Source: Streptomyces sp. HB132 (lineage in GTDB: Bacteria; Actinomycetota; Actinomycetes; Streptomycetales; Streptomycetaceae). Taken from it: 64,000 nt of DNA. The notes beneath the pieces are model-generated. The model ran no database searches. It had not been told where the DNA came from and saw only the letters and a program-made list of their open reading frames with translations. Within the stretch, counting starts at the first letter, position 1, and each line of letters opens with the position of its first letter. The stretch covers positions 62,001 to 126,000 of the forward strand of contig NZ_JAFBGA010000013.1 in assembly GCF_016909575.1 (NCBI RefSeq). Direction: 5' to 3'. Of the stretch, positions 8,691-16,974 are shown piece after piece. The position numbers and the translations under genes were made by a program.

Positions 8691-9352
8691 GCGGTGGTCC
8701 GGGCCGCCTCCGCGAGCGGGACGCCGGACACCGGCAGCAGCCGGGACGGCCCGCGTCGCAGCAGCGACGGAGGAAGCAGCGACAGCGGGTCCAGATAATC
8801 GACGCCGCGTCGCAGGCCCCAGTGCAGGCAGCCCTGGGCGCAGTGGGACGGCTCCGGTCCGATCACCCCCACCACCTGTCCGGCGGCCACCTCCTCGCCC
8901 TCGGTGACCTGTGGCCTCACGGGCTCGTAGGTGAAGCGGAGCGGGGGCTCCCCACTCCCGGCCACGTCGACGGACAGCACCCCACGCCCCGCCACCGGTC
9001 CGGCGAAGGCGACCCGGCCCGGGGCTGCCGCCCGTACGGGAGTGCCCGGTGGGCCTGCGAGGTCGACTCCGCGGTGACCGGGCCCGTAGGGCCCGGCGGG
9101 CGGCTCCCAGCCGCGCACGACCAGGGGCCGGCCCGCCAGCGGCCAGACCCGGTCGCCGTCCGGCGCTCCCGTCGCGGCCTCGGCTGTGGCAGGCCCCAGC
9201 AGGACCGTGAGCAGTCCGACCACCAGTGCCGACACCAGTGCGGCCGGCAGGGGCGGCGTGCACGCGGAGGGCCTGGGTACGGGTGCGAGGAGCACCGCGG
9301 GAAGGGCTTCACGGAACGGGGCGTCGACCGGGTTTCCTGGTGAGCGGCACAT
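8390..9352 (-). CDS. Secreted M23 family metallopeptidase
   Basis: Predicted exported LytM-type peptidase acting on the cell wall. With the ATG at 9352 the product is 320 residues, with a signal peptide ending near ATAEAA (about residue 50). The catalytic domain shows the zinc-binding GHRGVDL (H-x3-D) and the later CLHWGLRRG. The usual family C-terminus is reached at PSRLLPVSGVP, but no stop follows: the frame continues about 100 residues antisense to the TetR gene, giving an Ala/Ser/Arg-rich tail. No stop in any minus frame occurs within about 180 bases of that point, so a simple frameshift does not explain it. Confidence 0.75.
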   Translation of the reverse strand: MCRSPGNPVDAPFREALPAVLLAPVPRPSACTPPLPAALVSALVVGLLTVLLGPATAEAATGAPDGDRVWPLAGRPLVVRGWEPPAGPYGPGHRGVDLAGPPGTPVRAAAPGRVAFAGPVAGRGVLSVDVAGSGEPPLRFTYEPVRPQVTEGEEVAAGQVVGVIGPEPSHCAQGCLHWGLRRGVDYLDPLSLLPPSLLRRGPSRLLPVSGVPLAEAARTTAQPRTPRRTMATAVSATMPGSSAAPSSILRTAASTEPCSSMAASLGSVWPRSASASTIIAMSPPCAARIFSRAPASSSLAEIATTARCRRSPTRSSCRRT

Positions 9353-9630
9353 GAGGGGAACGATCCCCCGAAGACCCCCTCGCCGGGGATCATGGTCCGC
9401 TTCTGTGGACGGCCGGGGCGTTGTGGACATCGCCGTCACCCGGCACCCGGCGGGTCCCGTACACTTCTTCTGGCGATCCGGGTCACCGGGTCGACTTCGC
9501 ACGCCCCTCCACCTCCCTCTCTGCGGACGGTGGCCGCGCTTCTCGGTCCCTTGTGGCACGGCGCGTCGGGGCGTCAGGCGCGACAGCAATCCTGCGGTCG
9601 CGACAACCGAGTACCTCAAGGAGTACGGCC

Positions 9631-10572
9631 ATGGCCGTCGTCACGATGCGGGAGCTGCTGGAAAGCGGCGTCCACTTCGGTCACCAGACCCGTCGCTGGA
9701 ACCCGAAGATGAAGCGCTTCATCTTCACCGAGCGCAACGGCATCTACATCATCGACCTGCTCCAGTCGCTGTCGTACATCGACCGCGCCTACGAGTTCGT
9801 CAAGGAGACCGTCGCCCACGGCGGCTCCATCATGTTCGTGGGTACGAAGAAGCAGGCCCAGGAGGCCATCGCCGAGCAGGCGACGCGCGTCGGCATGCCG
9901 TACGTCAACCAGCGTTGGCTCGGTGGCATGCTCACCAACTTCTCCACCGTCTACAAGCGCCTTCAGCGTCTGAAGGAGCTCGAGCTCATCGACTTCGAGG
10001 ACGTGGCCGCCTCCGGCCTCACCAAGAAGGAGCTCCTGGTCCTCTCCCGCGAGAAGGCCAAGCTGGAGAAGACCCTCGGTGGTATCCGCGAGATGCAGAA
10101 GGTGCCGAGCGCCGTCTGGATCGTCGACACCAAGAAGGAGCACATCGCCGTCGGTGAGGCGCGCAAGCTCCACATCCCGGTCGTCGCGATCCTCGACACC
10201 AACTGCGACCCCGACGAGGTCGACTACAAGATTCCGGGCAACGACGACGCGATCCGCTCCGTCACCCTGCTCACCCGCGTGATCGCCGATGCCGTCGCCG
10301 AGGGCCTCATCGCCCGTTCCGGTGCCGCCACCGGTGACTCGAAGCCGGGCGAGAAGGCCGCCGGCGAGCCCCTCGCCGAGTGGGAGCGTGACCTGCTCAC
10401 GGGCGAGAAGAAGGACGACGCCGAGGTCCAGTCCTCCGCCGAGACCGAGAAGGCCGCCGACGCCGAGCCGGCCGCCGCCGCCGACGAGCAGGACGCCGAG
10501 AAGGCTGAGGCCCCGGCCGCCGCCGAGGCCCCCGCCGCCGAGGCTCCGGCCGCGGACGCCGAGCAGGCCTGA
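9631..10572 (+). CDS. rpsB: 30S ribosomal protein S2
   Basis: Ribosomal protein S2 of the small subunit. The start MAVVTMRELLESGVHFGHQ and the segment RWNPKMKRFIF are classic S2, and the ATG has a CAAGGAG site. The 313-residue product is longer than the 230-250 of most bacteria: after about residue 245 it carries an Ala/Glu-rich tail of low complexity, usual in Streptomyces S2. The 5' leader from a possible -10 TACACT at 9460 would be about 165 bases, long enough for autoregulation by S2, as known in other bacteria. It is followed by a hairpin and tsf. Confidence 0.97.
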   Translation: MAVVTMRELLESGVHFGHQTRRWNPKMKRFIFTERNGIYIIDLLQSLSYIDRAYEFVKETVAHGGSIMFVGTKKQAQEAIAEQATRVGMPYVNQRWLGGMLTNFSTVYKRLQRLKELELIDFEDVAASGLTKKELLVLSREKAKLEKTLGGIREMQKVPSAVWIVDTKKEHIAVGEARKLHIPVVAILDTNCDPDEVDYKIPGNDDAIRSVTLLTRVIADAVAEGLIARSGAATGDSKPGEKAAGEPLAEWERDLLTGEKKDDAEVQSSAETEKAADAEPAAAADEQDAEKAEAPAAAEAPAAEAPAADAEQA

Positions 10573-10595
10573 CACCCGTCAGTCACGGCTGAATG

Positions 10596-10632
10596 ACGGC
10601 GGGGGTCGGTGCACCGGCACCGCCCCCGCCGT
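10596..10632 (+). terminator. rpsB-tsf intergenic hairpin (attenuator)
   Basis: The arms ACGGCGGGGG(T)CGGTGC at 10596-10612 and GCACCGCCCCCGCCGT at 10617-10632 pair around a four-base loop, with one bulged T. There is no strong T run (CACCCGTATCTTTC follows). It probably reduces transcription from rpsB into tsf, which must be made in a different amount, as in the rpsB-tsf operons of other bacteria. Confidence 0.7.
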
Positions 10633-10671
10633 TCACCCGTATCTTTCAGACTTCGAGAGAGAAACAGACTC

Positions 10672-11508
10672 ATGGCGAACTACACCGCCGCTGACGTCAA
10701 GAAGCTCCGCGAGCTCACCGGCGCCGGCATGATGGACTGCAAGAAGGCGCTCGACGAGGCCGACGGCAACGTCGACGGCGCCGTCGAGGCGCTCCGCATC
10801 AAGGGCCAGAAGGGCGTCGCCAAGCGCGAAGGCCGTTCCGCCGAGAACGGTGCCGTCGTCTCCCTCATCTCCGAGGACAAGACGTCCGGCGTCCTGCTCG
10901 AGCTGAAGTGCGAGACGGACTTCGTCGCCAAGGGTGACAAGTTCCAGGCCGTCGCCAACGCCCTGGCCGCGCACGTCGCCGCGACCTCCCCGGCCGACAC
11001 CGAGGCGCTCCTCGCCTCGGAGATCGAGCCCGGCAAGACCGTCCAGGCGTACGTGGACGAAGCCAACGCCAACCTCGGCGAGAAGATCGTCCTGGACCGC
11101 TTCGCGCAGTTCACCGGCGGTTACGTGGCTGCGTACATGCACCGCACCATGCCCGACCTCCCGCCGCAGGTCGGCGTCCTCGTCCAGCTGGACAAGGAGA
11201 ACGCCGAGGTCGCCAAGGACGTCGCGCAGCACATCACCGCCTTCGCCCCGAAGTACCTCAACCGCGACGAGGTCCCGGCCGAGACGGTCGAGAACGAGCG
11301 CCGCGTCGCCGAGGCCACCTCGCGTGAGGAGGGCAAGCCCGAGGCCGCCCTCCCGAAGATCGTCGAGGGTCGCGTCAACGGCTTCTTCAAGGAGGTCGTC
11401 GTTCTCGAGCAGGCCTTCGCGAAGGACAACAAGAAGTCGGTCCAGAAGGTCCTGGACGAGGCCGGTGTCAGCCTGACGCGCTTCGCGCGCATCAAGGTCG
11501 GCATCTGA
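10672..11508 (+). CDS. tsf: Elongation factor Ts
   Basis: Guanine-nucleotide exchange factor that recycles EF-Tu. The 278-residue protein starts MANYTAADVKKLRELTGAGM with the UBA-like N-terminal domain and MDCKKALDEADGN, followed by the signature KCETDFVAKGDKF that inserts into EF-Tu. The ATG lies 100 bases after rpsB, behind the attenuator-like hairpin. Length matches actinobacterial EF-Ts. Confidence 0.97.
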   Translation: MANYTAADVKKLRELTGAGMMDCKKALDEADGNVDGAVEALRIKGQKGVAKREGRSAENGAVVSLISEDKTSGVLLELKCETDFVAKGDKFQAVANALAAHVAATSPADTEALLASEIEPGKTVQAYVDEANANLGEKIVLDRFAQFTGGYVAAYMHRTMPDLPPQVGVLVQLDKENAEVAKDVAQHITAFAPKYLNRDEVPAETVENERRVAEATSREEGKPEAALPKIVEGRVNGFFKEVVVLEQAFAKDNKKSVQKVLDEAGVSLTRFARIKVGI

Positions 11509-11593
11509 GTCCGTCCGCGAACAACGGTGGACCCGATAGGGTCTGGTGCAGTCGTCGGCCGCACTCAGCCGTACGACCGCAGATCTGACGAGG

Positions 11594-11637
11594 AGGCCAT
11601 TGCCGCTGAGGGACAACAGACCCACCGGCAATGGCCT
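11594..11637 (+). terminator. tsf-pyrH intergenic hairpin
   Basis: A perfect 12-base inverted repeat, AGGCCATTGCCG at 11594-11605 and CGGCAATGGCCT at 11626-11637, has a 20-base loop and is followed by TCTTCGT. It lies 29 bases before the pyrH start. It can act as a partial terminator, or as a leader structure that sets pyrH expression. Confidence 0.6.
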
Positions 11638-11665
11638 TCTTCGTATGTGCACGAGGAGAATCCCC

Positions 11666-12442
11666 ATGAACAAGGGCGCGGACGCCACACAGGGTGACCA
11701 CAAGCGCGACGACGGCACGATTTCCGGGCGCTTCATGCTGAAGCTCTCGGGCGAGGCCTTCGCCGGTGGCGGAGGCCTCGGCGTCGACCCCGACGTCGTG
11801 CACACCATCGCCCGCGAGATCGCCGCGGTCGTGCGCGACGGCGCGGAGATCGCGGTCGTCATCGGTGGCGGCAACTTCTTCCGCGGCGCCGAGCTCCAGC
11901 AGCGCGGCATGGACCGGGCGCGGTCCGACTACATGGGCATGCTCGGCACGGTCATGAACTGCCTGGCGCTGCAGGACTTCCTGGAGAAGGAAGGCATCGA
12001 CTCACGCGTCCAGACCGCCATCACCATGGGCCAGGTCGCGGAGCCGTACATCCCGCTCCGTGCCGTACGGCACCTGGAGAAGGGCCGCGTCGTGATCTTC
12101 GGTGCGGGTATGGGCATGCCGTACTTCTCCACCGACACGACCGCTGCCCAGCGCGCCCTGGAGATCGACGCCGAGGCGCTGCTGATGGGGAAGAACGGCG
12201 TGGACGGGGTCTACGACTCCGACCCGAAGACCAACCCCGACGCGGTGAAGTTCGACGCCCTGCAGTACGGCGAGGTGATCGCCCGCGACCTCAAGGTCGC
12301 CGACGCCACCGCGATCACACTCTGCCGTGACAACCAGCTCCCCATCCTGGTCTTCGAGCTGACCGCGGAGGGCAACATCGCCCGCGCGGTCAAGGGTGAG
12401 AAGATCGGCACGCTGGTGAGCGACGAGAGCACCCGGGCCTGA
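11666..12442 (+). CDS. pyrH: UMP kinase
   Basis: Converts UMP to UDP in pyrimidine nucleotide synthesis. The 258-residue product has the amino-acid-kinase fold: MLKLSGEAFAGGG binds phosphate, IGGGNFFRGAE is the second glycine loop, and DRARSDYMGMLGTVMN is the typical hexamer region. The first 22 residues are a hydrophilic extension (MNKGADATQGDHK). The ATG has a GAGGAGAA site. It lies in the conserved order tsf-pyrH-frr. Confidence 0.96.
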   Translation: MNKGADATQGDHKRDDGTISGRFMLKLSGEAFAGGGGLGVDPDVVHTIAREIAAVVRDGAEIAVVIGGGNFFRGAELQQRGMDRARSDYMGMLGTVMNCLALQDFLEKEGIDSRVQTAITMGQVAEPYIPLRAVRHLEKGRVVIFGAGMGMPYFSTDTTAAQRALEIDAEALLMGKNGVDGVYDSDPKTNPDAVKFDALQYGEVIARDLKVADATAITLCRDNQLPILVFELTAEGNIARAVKGEKIGTLVSDESTRA

Positions 12443-12558
12443 CGGCCCGAACCGATGGACAACGGCCTGCCGGTCGGACACCGTGCAGGTGAGGACGCGA
12501 CGCAGGATCCGCAGGACCCGACGATGCCGGGTCCGCTCAAGACACGCAGGAGCACGTG

Positions 12559-13116
12559 GTGATCGAAGAAATCCTCCTCGAGGCCGAGGAGAAGATGGAG
12601 AAGGCCGTCGTCGTGGCGAAAGAGGACTTCGCCGCGATCCGTACCGGCCGTGCGCACCCGGCGATGTTCAACAAGATCGTCGCCGACTACTACGGCGCGC
12701 TGACCCCGATCAACCAGCTGGCCTCGTTCTCGGTTCCCGAGCCGCGGATGGCCGTGGTGACCCCGTTCGACAAGACCGCGCTGCGCAACATCGAGCAGGC
12801 GATCCGTGACTCCGACCTCGGCGTCAACCCGAGCAACGACGGCAACATCATCCGTGTGACGTTCCCCGAGCTCACGCAGGACCGCCGCAAGGAGTACATC
12901 AAGGTCGCCAAGACCAAGGCCGAGGACTCCAAGATCTCGATCCGCTCCATCCGCCGTAAGGCCAAGGAGTCGCTGGACAAGCTCGTCAAGGACAAGGAGT
13001 CCGGCGAGGACGAGGTCCGCCGCGCGGAGAAGGAGCTCGACGACACCACCGCGAAGTACGTCGCGCAGGTGGACGAGCTGCTCAAGCACAAGGAAGCCGA
13101 GCTGCTCGAAGTCTGA
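12559..13116 (+). CDS. frr: Ribosome recycling factor
   Basis: Splits post-termination ribosomes together with EF-G. The 185-residue protein is full length and shows the family marks KEDFAAIRTGRAHP, NQLASFSVPEPRM, and the C-terminal helix ELLKHKEAELLEV. Two consecutive GTG codons are possible starts; the second is chosen because its AGGAG site is at the normal distance (6 bases, against 3 for the first). Its TGA overlaps the cdsA ATG by one base. Confidence 0.96.
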   Translation: MIEEILLEAEEKMEKAVVVAKEDFAAIRTGRAHPAMFNKIVADYYGALTPINQLASFSVPEPRMAVVTPFDKTALRNIEQAIRDSDLGVNPSNDGNIIRVTFPELTQDRRKEYIKVAKTKAEDSKISIRSIRRKAKESLDKLVKDKESGEDEVRRAEKELDDTTAKYVAQVDELLKHKEAELLEV

Positions 13117-14201
13117 TGAACGACTCTTCCTGGGGCGCCCCGCAGGGAGCCGGTTACCGGGGCGCGCCCGAGATGGGGGCCGCTCCGGCGGGTCCTGCAT
13201 ACGATGTGCACGGCGCCCAGCAGACTCGGCCCATGCCCATCGTGCCGGACGTTCCCGACGCAGGTAGAGACGCTGACGACCGCGACGACCGGAACAGGGA
13301 CGCCGCGCGGGTCAGCGGCCCCCTGTTCCGTGACGAGAAGCCGCAGGAGCCCATGTCCACCCCGCTGCCGCCCCCGCCGCCCAAGAAGCGTGCGGGGCGT
13401 GATCTGCGTGCTGCCATAGGTGTCGGGGTCGCCCTCGGCGCCCTCGTCGCCGGCTCCCTCTTCGTCGTGAAGGCCGTCTTCGTCGGCGTGGTCGTGCTGG
13501 CGGTGGTGGTCGGCCTCTGGGAGCTCACCTCCCGGCTCAAGGAGCGCAAGGGCATCAACGCCCCTCTCGTGCCGCTCGCCGTCGGCGGCGCCGCGATGGT
13601 CGTCGCCGGCTACGTGAGGGAGGCGGAGGGCGCCTGGGTCGCGATGGCGCTCACCGCTCTGGCGGTGCTCGTGTGGCGGATGACGGAGCCGCCCGAGGGC
13701 TACCTCAAGGACGTCACGGCGGGGGTCTTCGCCGTGTTCTACGTGCCGTTCCTCGCCACGTTCGTCGCGATGATGCTCACCGCGGACGACGGCGCGTGGC
13801 GGGTGCTGACCTTCCTGCTGCTGACCGTGGTCAGTGACACCGGCGCGTACGCCGTCGGCTGGCGCTTCGGCACGCACAAGCTTGCTCCCCGTATCAGCCC
13901 CGGGAAGACCCGGGAAGGCCTGTTCGGCGCGGTCGGTTTCGCGATGGTCGCCGGCGCCCTGTGCATGGAGTTCCTGATCGACGGCGGGAGCTGGTGGCAG
14001 GGGCTGCTGATGGGCCTCGCCGTCGCGGCCAGCGCCACGCTCGGCGACCTGGGTGAGTCCATGATCAAGCGGGACCTCGGGATCAAGGACATGGGCACGC
14101 TGCTGCCCGGCCACGGCGGCATCATGGACCGGCTGGACTCGCTGCTGCCCAGCGCCCCGGTCGTATGGCTGCTGCTGGTGCTGTTCGTCGGATCCGGCTG
14201 A
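13116..14201 (+). CDS. cdsA: Phosphatidate cytidylyltransferase
   Basis: Integral membrane enzyme making CDP-diacylglycerol from phosphatidic acid and CTP. The 361-residue product has a proline-rich cytoplasmic extension of about 95 residues that most CdsA proteins lack, then about eight transmembrane segments. The signature near the C-terminus is intact (SMIKRDLGIKDMG, then LLPGHGGIMDRLDS). It is coupled to frr by an ATGA overlap and ends at a strong terminator, which closes the operon. Confidence 0.94.
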   Translation: MNDSSWGAPQGAGYRGAPEMGAAPAGPAYDVHGAQQTRPMPIVPDVPDAGRDADDRDDRNRDAARVSGPLFRDEKPQEPMSTPLPPPPPKKRAGRDLRAAIGVGVALGALVAGSLFVVKAVFVGVVVLAVVVGLWELTSRLKERKGINAPLVPLAVGGAAMVVAGYVREAEGAWVAMALTALAVLVWRMTEPPEGYLKDVTAGVFAVFYVPFLATFVAMMLTADDGAWRVLTFLLLTVVSDTGAYAVGWRFGTHKLAPRISPGKTREGLFGAVGFAMVAGALCMEFLIDGGSWWQGLLMGLAVAASATLGDLGESMIKRDLGIKDMGTLLPGHGGIMDRLDSLLPSAPVVWLLLVLFVGSG

Positions 14202-14503
14202 GTTCCGTGCGTCGCACTTTCGGGGGAGGGGCCGGTCGTCCAGCTGGACGACCGGCCCCTCCGCCGTATGCCGGGTCTCCGGCCCGGCGGCCGTCGCTCC
14301 CGGGCGCCCGTGGACGGGGGAGCGGTCCCCGTTCCCCCGCACACCTTGTGCGACCGGTCACCGTATCTGCCCGCGCCCGGGCCGTCCTTGGGCCGTCGCA
14401 CGCCCGCTGACCTGGGGCGGAGCCGTGCCGAGGGCCGCTGGCGTCCCGCCCGGGTTGTCGGCGGACCTGAGGACCACGGCGTGTCTGCGACACTGGATGA
14501 ACC
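14202..14503. other. cdsA-rlmN intergenic region
   Basis: Apart from the terminator at 14225-14262, nothing convincing is seen in this 302-base gap. The rlmN promoter must lie in it, but no good -35/-10 pair at normal spacing was found. A GACACT at 14489-14494 is the best -10-like string, only a few bases before the start codon. Confidence 0.4.
14225..14262. terminator. Strong hairpin terminator after cdsA
   Basis: A perfect 38-base palindrome: GGAGGGGCCGGTCGTCCAG at 14225-14243 directly followed by its reverse complement at 14244-14262. It lies 24 bases after the cdsA stop and ends the rpsB-to-cdsA operon. There is no T run, which is usual in Streptomyces. Confidence 0.85.
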
Positions 14504-15610
14504 ATGCCTAAGCCCGGAGAACTCACTTTCGTCGCGCCCCGCGGAGCCAAGCTGCCGCCGCGGCACCTCGCCGACCTCACGCCCGACGAGCGCAAGGAAG
14601 CAGTCGCCGCGACCGGCGAGAAGCCCTTCCGTGCCAAGCAACTGTCGCAGCACTACTTCACGCGGTACGCGCACGACCCGGCGGAGTGGACCAACATCCC
14701 GGCCGCCTCGCGGGAGAAGCTCGCCGAGGCGGTGTTCCCCGACCTGATGTCGGTGATGCGCCACATCAGCTGCGACGACGACACCACCCGTAAGACGCTC
14801 TGGAAGCTGCACGACGGGACGCTCGTCGAGTCCGTCCTCATGCGCTATCCGGACCGGGTGACCATGTGCATCTCGTCCCAGGCCGGCTGCGGCATGAACT
14901 GCCCGTTCTGCGCGACCGGGCAGGCGGGACTCGATCGCAACCTGTCGACCGCGGAGATCGTGCACCAGATCGTTGACGGCATGCGCGCGCTGCGCGACGG
15001 CGAGGTCCCGGGCGGGCCGGCGCGGCTGTCCAACATCGTCTTCATGGGCATGGGCGAGCCGCTGGCCAACTACAAGCGCGTGGTCGGCGCGATCCGCAGG
15101 CTGACGGACCCGGAGCCGGACGGACTCGGCCTCTCGCAGCGCGGGATCACCGTGTCCACGGTGGGCCTGGTGCCTGCGATGCTGCGCTTCGCCGACGAGG
15201 GCTTCAAGTGCCGCCTCGCGGTCTCGCTGCACGCCCCGGACGACGAACTGCGCGACACCCTCGTGCCCGTCAACACCCGCTGGAAGGTCCGGGAGGTTCT
15301 GGACGCCGCGTGGGAGTACGCGGAGAAGTCCGGCCGCCGCATCTCCATCGAGTACGCGCTCATCCGGGACATCAACGACCAGGCATGGCGCGGTGACCGG
15401 CTGGGCCGGCTGCTCAAGGGCAAGCGGGTCCACGTCAACCTCATCCCACTGAACCCGACCCCGGGTTCGAAGTGGACCGCCTCGCGCCCCGAGGACGAGA
15501 AGGCGTTCGTCGACGCCATCGCCGCCCACGGCGTGCCGGTCACCGTCCGGGACACCCGCGGCCAGGAGATCGACGGGGCCTGCGGGCAGCTGGCGGCCTC
15601 CGAGCGCTGA
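14504..15610 (+). CDS. rlmN: 23S rRNA (adenine2503-C2)-methyltransferase RlmN
   Basis: Radical SAM enzyme that methylates A2503 of 23S rRNA and A37 of some tRNAs. The 368-residue product has the cluster motif CGMNCPFC (C-x3-C-x2-C), the family segments FMGMGEPLANY and STVGLVPAM, and the C-terminal GACGQLA whose Cys takes part in the methyl transfer. All key cysteines are present, and the length is normal. The gene stands alone, with the thiamine riboswitch following. Confidence 0.95.
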   Translation: MPKPGELTFVAPRGAKLPPRHLADLTPDERKEAVAATGEKPFRAKQLSQHYFTRYAHDPAEWTNIPAASREKLAEAVFPDLMSVMRHISCDDDTTRKTLWKLHDGTLVESVLMRYPDRVTMCISSQAGCGMNCPFCATGQAGLDRNLSTAEIVHQIVDGMRALRDGEVPGGPARLSNIVFMGMGEPLANYKRVVGAIRRLTDPEPDGLGLSQRGITVSTVGLVPAMLRFADEGFKCRLAVSLHAPDDELRDTLVPVNTRWKVREVLDAAWEYAEKSGRRISIEYALIRDINDQAWRGDRLGRLLKGKRVHVNLIPLNPTPGSKWTASRPEDEKAFVDAIAAHGVPVTVRDTRGQEIDGACGQLAASER

Positions 15611-15689
15611 GGCGGCCCGGGCGGACGGGTGCGATCCGGCCGGTCCGGCGTGTTCCGGCCGGTGTAGCCTGGCCGGGAAATCAACTTCA

Positions 15690-15795
15690 TATTCCGACAG
15701 GGGAGCGCCACAGCGCTGAGAGTGCGGCACCGAGGACAGGTCGGCCGCAGACCCTCTGAACCTCGCCCGGGTCATTCCGGGTAGGAAGTTCGGAC
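15690..15795 (+). promoter_or_regulatory. TPP riboswitch (THI element)
   Basis: The leader of the transporter operon contains the hallmarks of the thiamine pyrophosphate aptamer: GGGGAGC at about 15700, GCTGAGAGTGCGG at 15714-15726, GACCCTCTGAACC at 15740-15752, and CGGGTAGGAAG at 15778-15788. CTGAGAG and ACCCTCTGAACCT are the highly conserved pyrimidine-binding and pyrophosphate-binding cores. It lies directly before genes for a thiamine ABC transporter, the expected target. High TPP should switch the operon off. Confidence 0.93.
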
Positions 15796-15813
15796 CTTAC
15801 TCAAGCTGTTGCG

Positions 15814-15840
15814 CCCTGCCCGCTCGCCGAGCGGGCAGGG
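15814..15840 (+). terminator. Hairpin in the riboswitch expression platform
   Basis: CCCTGCCCGCTC at 15814-15825 pairs perfectly with GAGCGGGCAGGG at 15829-15840 around the loop GCC. It follows the TPP aptamer by about 20 bases and precedes the thiB start by 36 bases. It is the likely intrinsic terminator, although no T run follows. Confidence 0.65.
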
Positions 15841-15850
15841 CCGCGTCTCT

Positions 15851-15870
15851 TCCTGGTCATCTCCAGGAGG
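15851..15870 (+). promoter_or_regulatory. thiB ribosome binding site inside a small hairpin
   Basis: TCCTGG at 15851-15856 can pair with CCAGGA at 15863-15868, and the second arm covers the first bases of the AGGAGG site (15865-15870) of thiB. This could hide the ribosome binding site, so control may act on translation as well as on transcription. Confidence 0.45.
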
Positions 15871-15876
15871 AATCAC

Positions 15877-16974
15877 ATGAACAACACCACGAAGTACGCG
15901 GTGACCGCGCTCGCCGCCGCACTCGGCATATCCGCGCTCGCGGGCTGCGGCGGGGAGGACGACGAGTCCGCGGGTGGCGAGGGATCCAAGAGCTCCAAGA
16001 CCGTCACCCTGGTCAGCCACGACTCCTTCAACGCCTCGGACGCCGTACTCAAGGCGTTCACGAAGGAGACCGGCTACAAGATCAAGGTGCTCAAGAGCGG
16101 CGACGCCGGAGCCGCGCTCAACCAGGAGATCCTCACCAAGGGGTCCCCGCGCGGCGACGTCTTCTTCGGAGCCGACAACACGCTGCTCTCCCGCGCCCTC
16201 GACAACGGCCTGTTCACGCCGTACGAGGCGAAGGGCCTCGACCGTGTCGCCGCCGACACCCGGCTCGACGCCGACAAGCACCGGGTCACGCCCGTCGACA
16301 CCGGAGACATCTGCGTCAACTACGACAAGAAGTACTTCGCCGACAAGAAGCTCGACCCGCCGAAGACCTTCGACGACCTGCTGAAGCCCGCGTACAAGAA
16401 CCTCCTCGTCACCGAGAACGCCGCGACCTCCTCGCCCGGACTCGGCTTCCTGCTCGGCACCGTCGCCACCCGCGGCGAGGACGGCTACCAGGACTACTGG
16501 AAGAAGCTGAAGGACAACGGCGTCAAGGTCGTCGACGGCTGGGAGCAGGCGTACAACGACGAGTTCTCCGGCTCCGCGGGCGGCAGGAAGGCCAAGGCCG
16601 ACCGCCCGCTGGTCGTCTCCTACGCCTCCAGCCCGCCCGTCGAGGTGCTGTACGCCGATCCGCAGCCCACCGAGGCCCCGACCGGTGTCGCCACCGGCAC
16701 CTGCTTCCGCCAGATCGAGTTCGCCGGTCTGCTGGACGGCGCGAAGAACGAGGCGGGCGGCAAGGCGCTGCTGGACTTCCTGATCAGCAAGCGGTTCCAG
16801 GAGGACATGCCGCTGAACATGTTCGTGAACCCGGTGGTGAAGGACGCGAAGCTGCCGGAGCTGTTCAAGAAGTTCGGTGCGACGGTCGACAAGCCGGCGA
16901 CCGTCGCACCGGAGCAGATCGCCGAGAACCGTGAGCAGTGGGTCCGGTCGTGGTCCTCGCTCGTCGTGAAGTAA
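15877..16974 (+). CDS. thiB: Thiamine ABC transporter substrate-binding lipoprotein
   Basis: Captures thiamine or its phosphates outside the membrane and hands it to the permease. The 365-residue protein begins with a lipoprotein signal ending in the lipobox ALAGC (Cys at residue 24), then a charged linker and a periplasmic-binding-protein fold with VTLVSHDSFNASDAVLK and the GSPRGDVFFGADNTLL segment typical of the ThiB/TbpA group. The TPP riboswitch just upstream supports thiamine rather than iron as substrate. Its end overlaps the permease start. Confidence 0.9.
   Translation: MNNTTKYAVTALAAALGISALAGCGGEDDESAGGEGSKSSKTVTLVSHDSFNASDAVLKAFTKETGYKIKVLKSGDAGAALNQEILTKGSPRGDVFFGADNTLLSRALDNGLFTPYEAKGLDRVAADTRLDADKHRVTPVDTGDICVNYDKKYFADKKLDPPKTFDDLLKPAYKNLLVTENAATSSPGLGFLLGTVATRGEDGYQDYWKKLKDNGVKVVDGWEQAYNDEFSGSAGGRKAKADRPLVVSYASSPPVEVLYADPQPTEAPTGVATGTCFRQIEFAGLLDGAKNEAGGKALLDFLISKRFQEDMPLNMFVNPVVKDAKLPELFKKFGATVDKPATVAPEQIAENREQWVRSWSSLVVK

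Noticed and set aside
9421..9465. Possible rpsB promoter, TTGTGG and TACACT
   Set aside because: The two boxes are 33 bases apart, far from the normal 16-19. TACACT alone may be the -10 but cannot be supported further.
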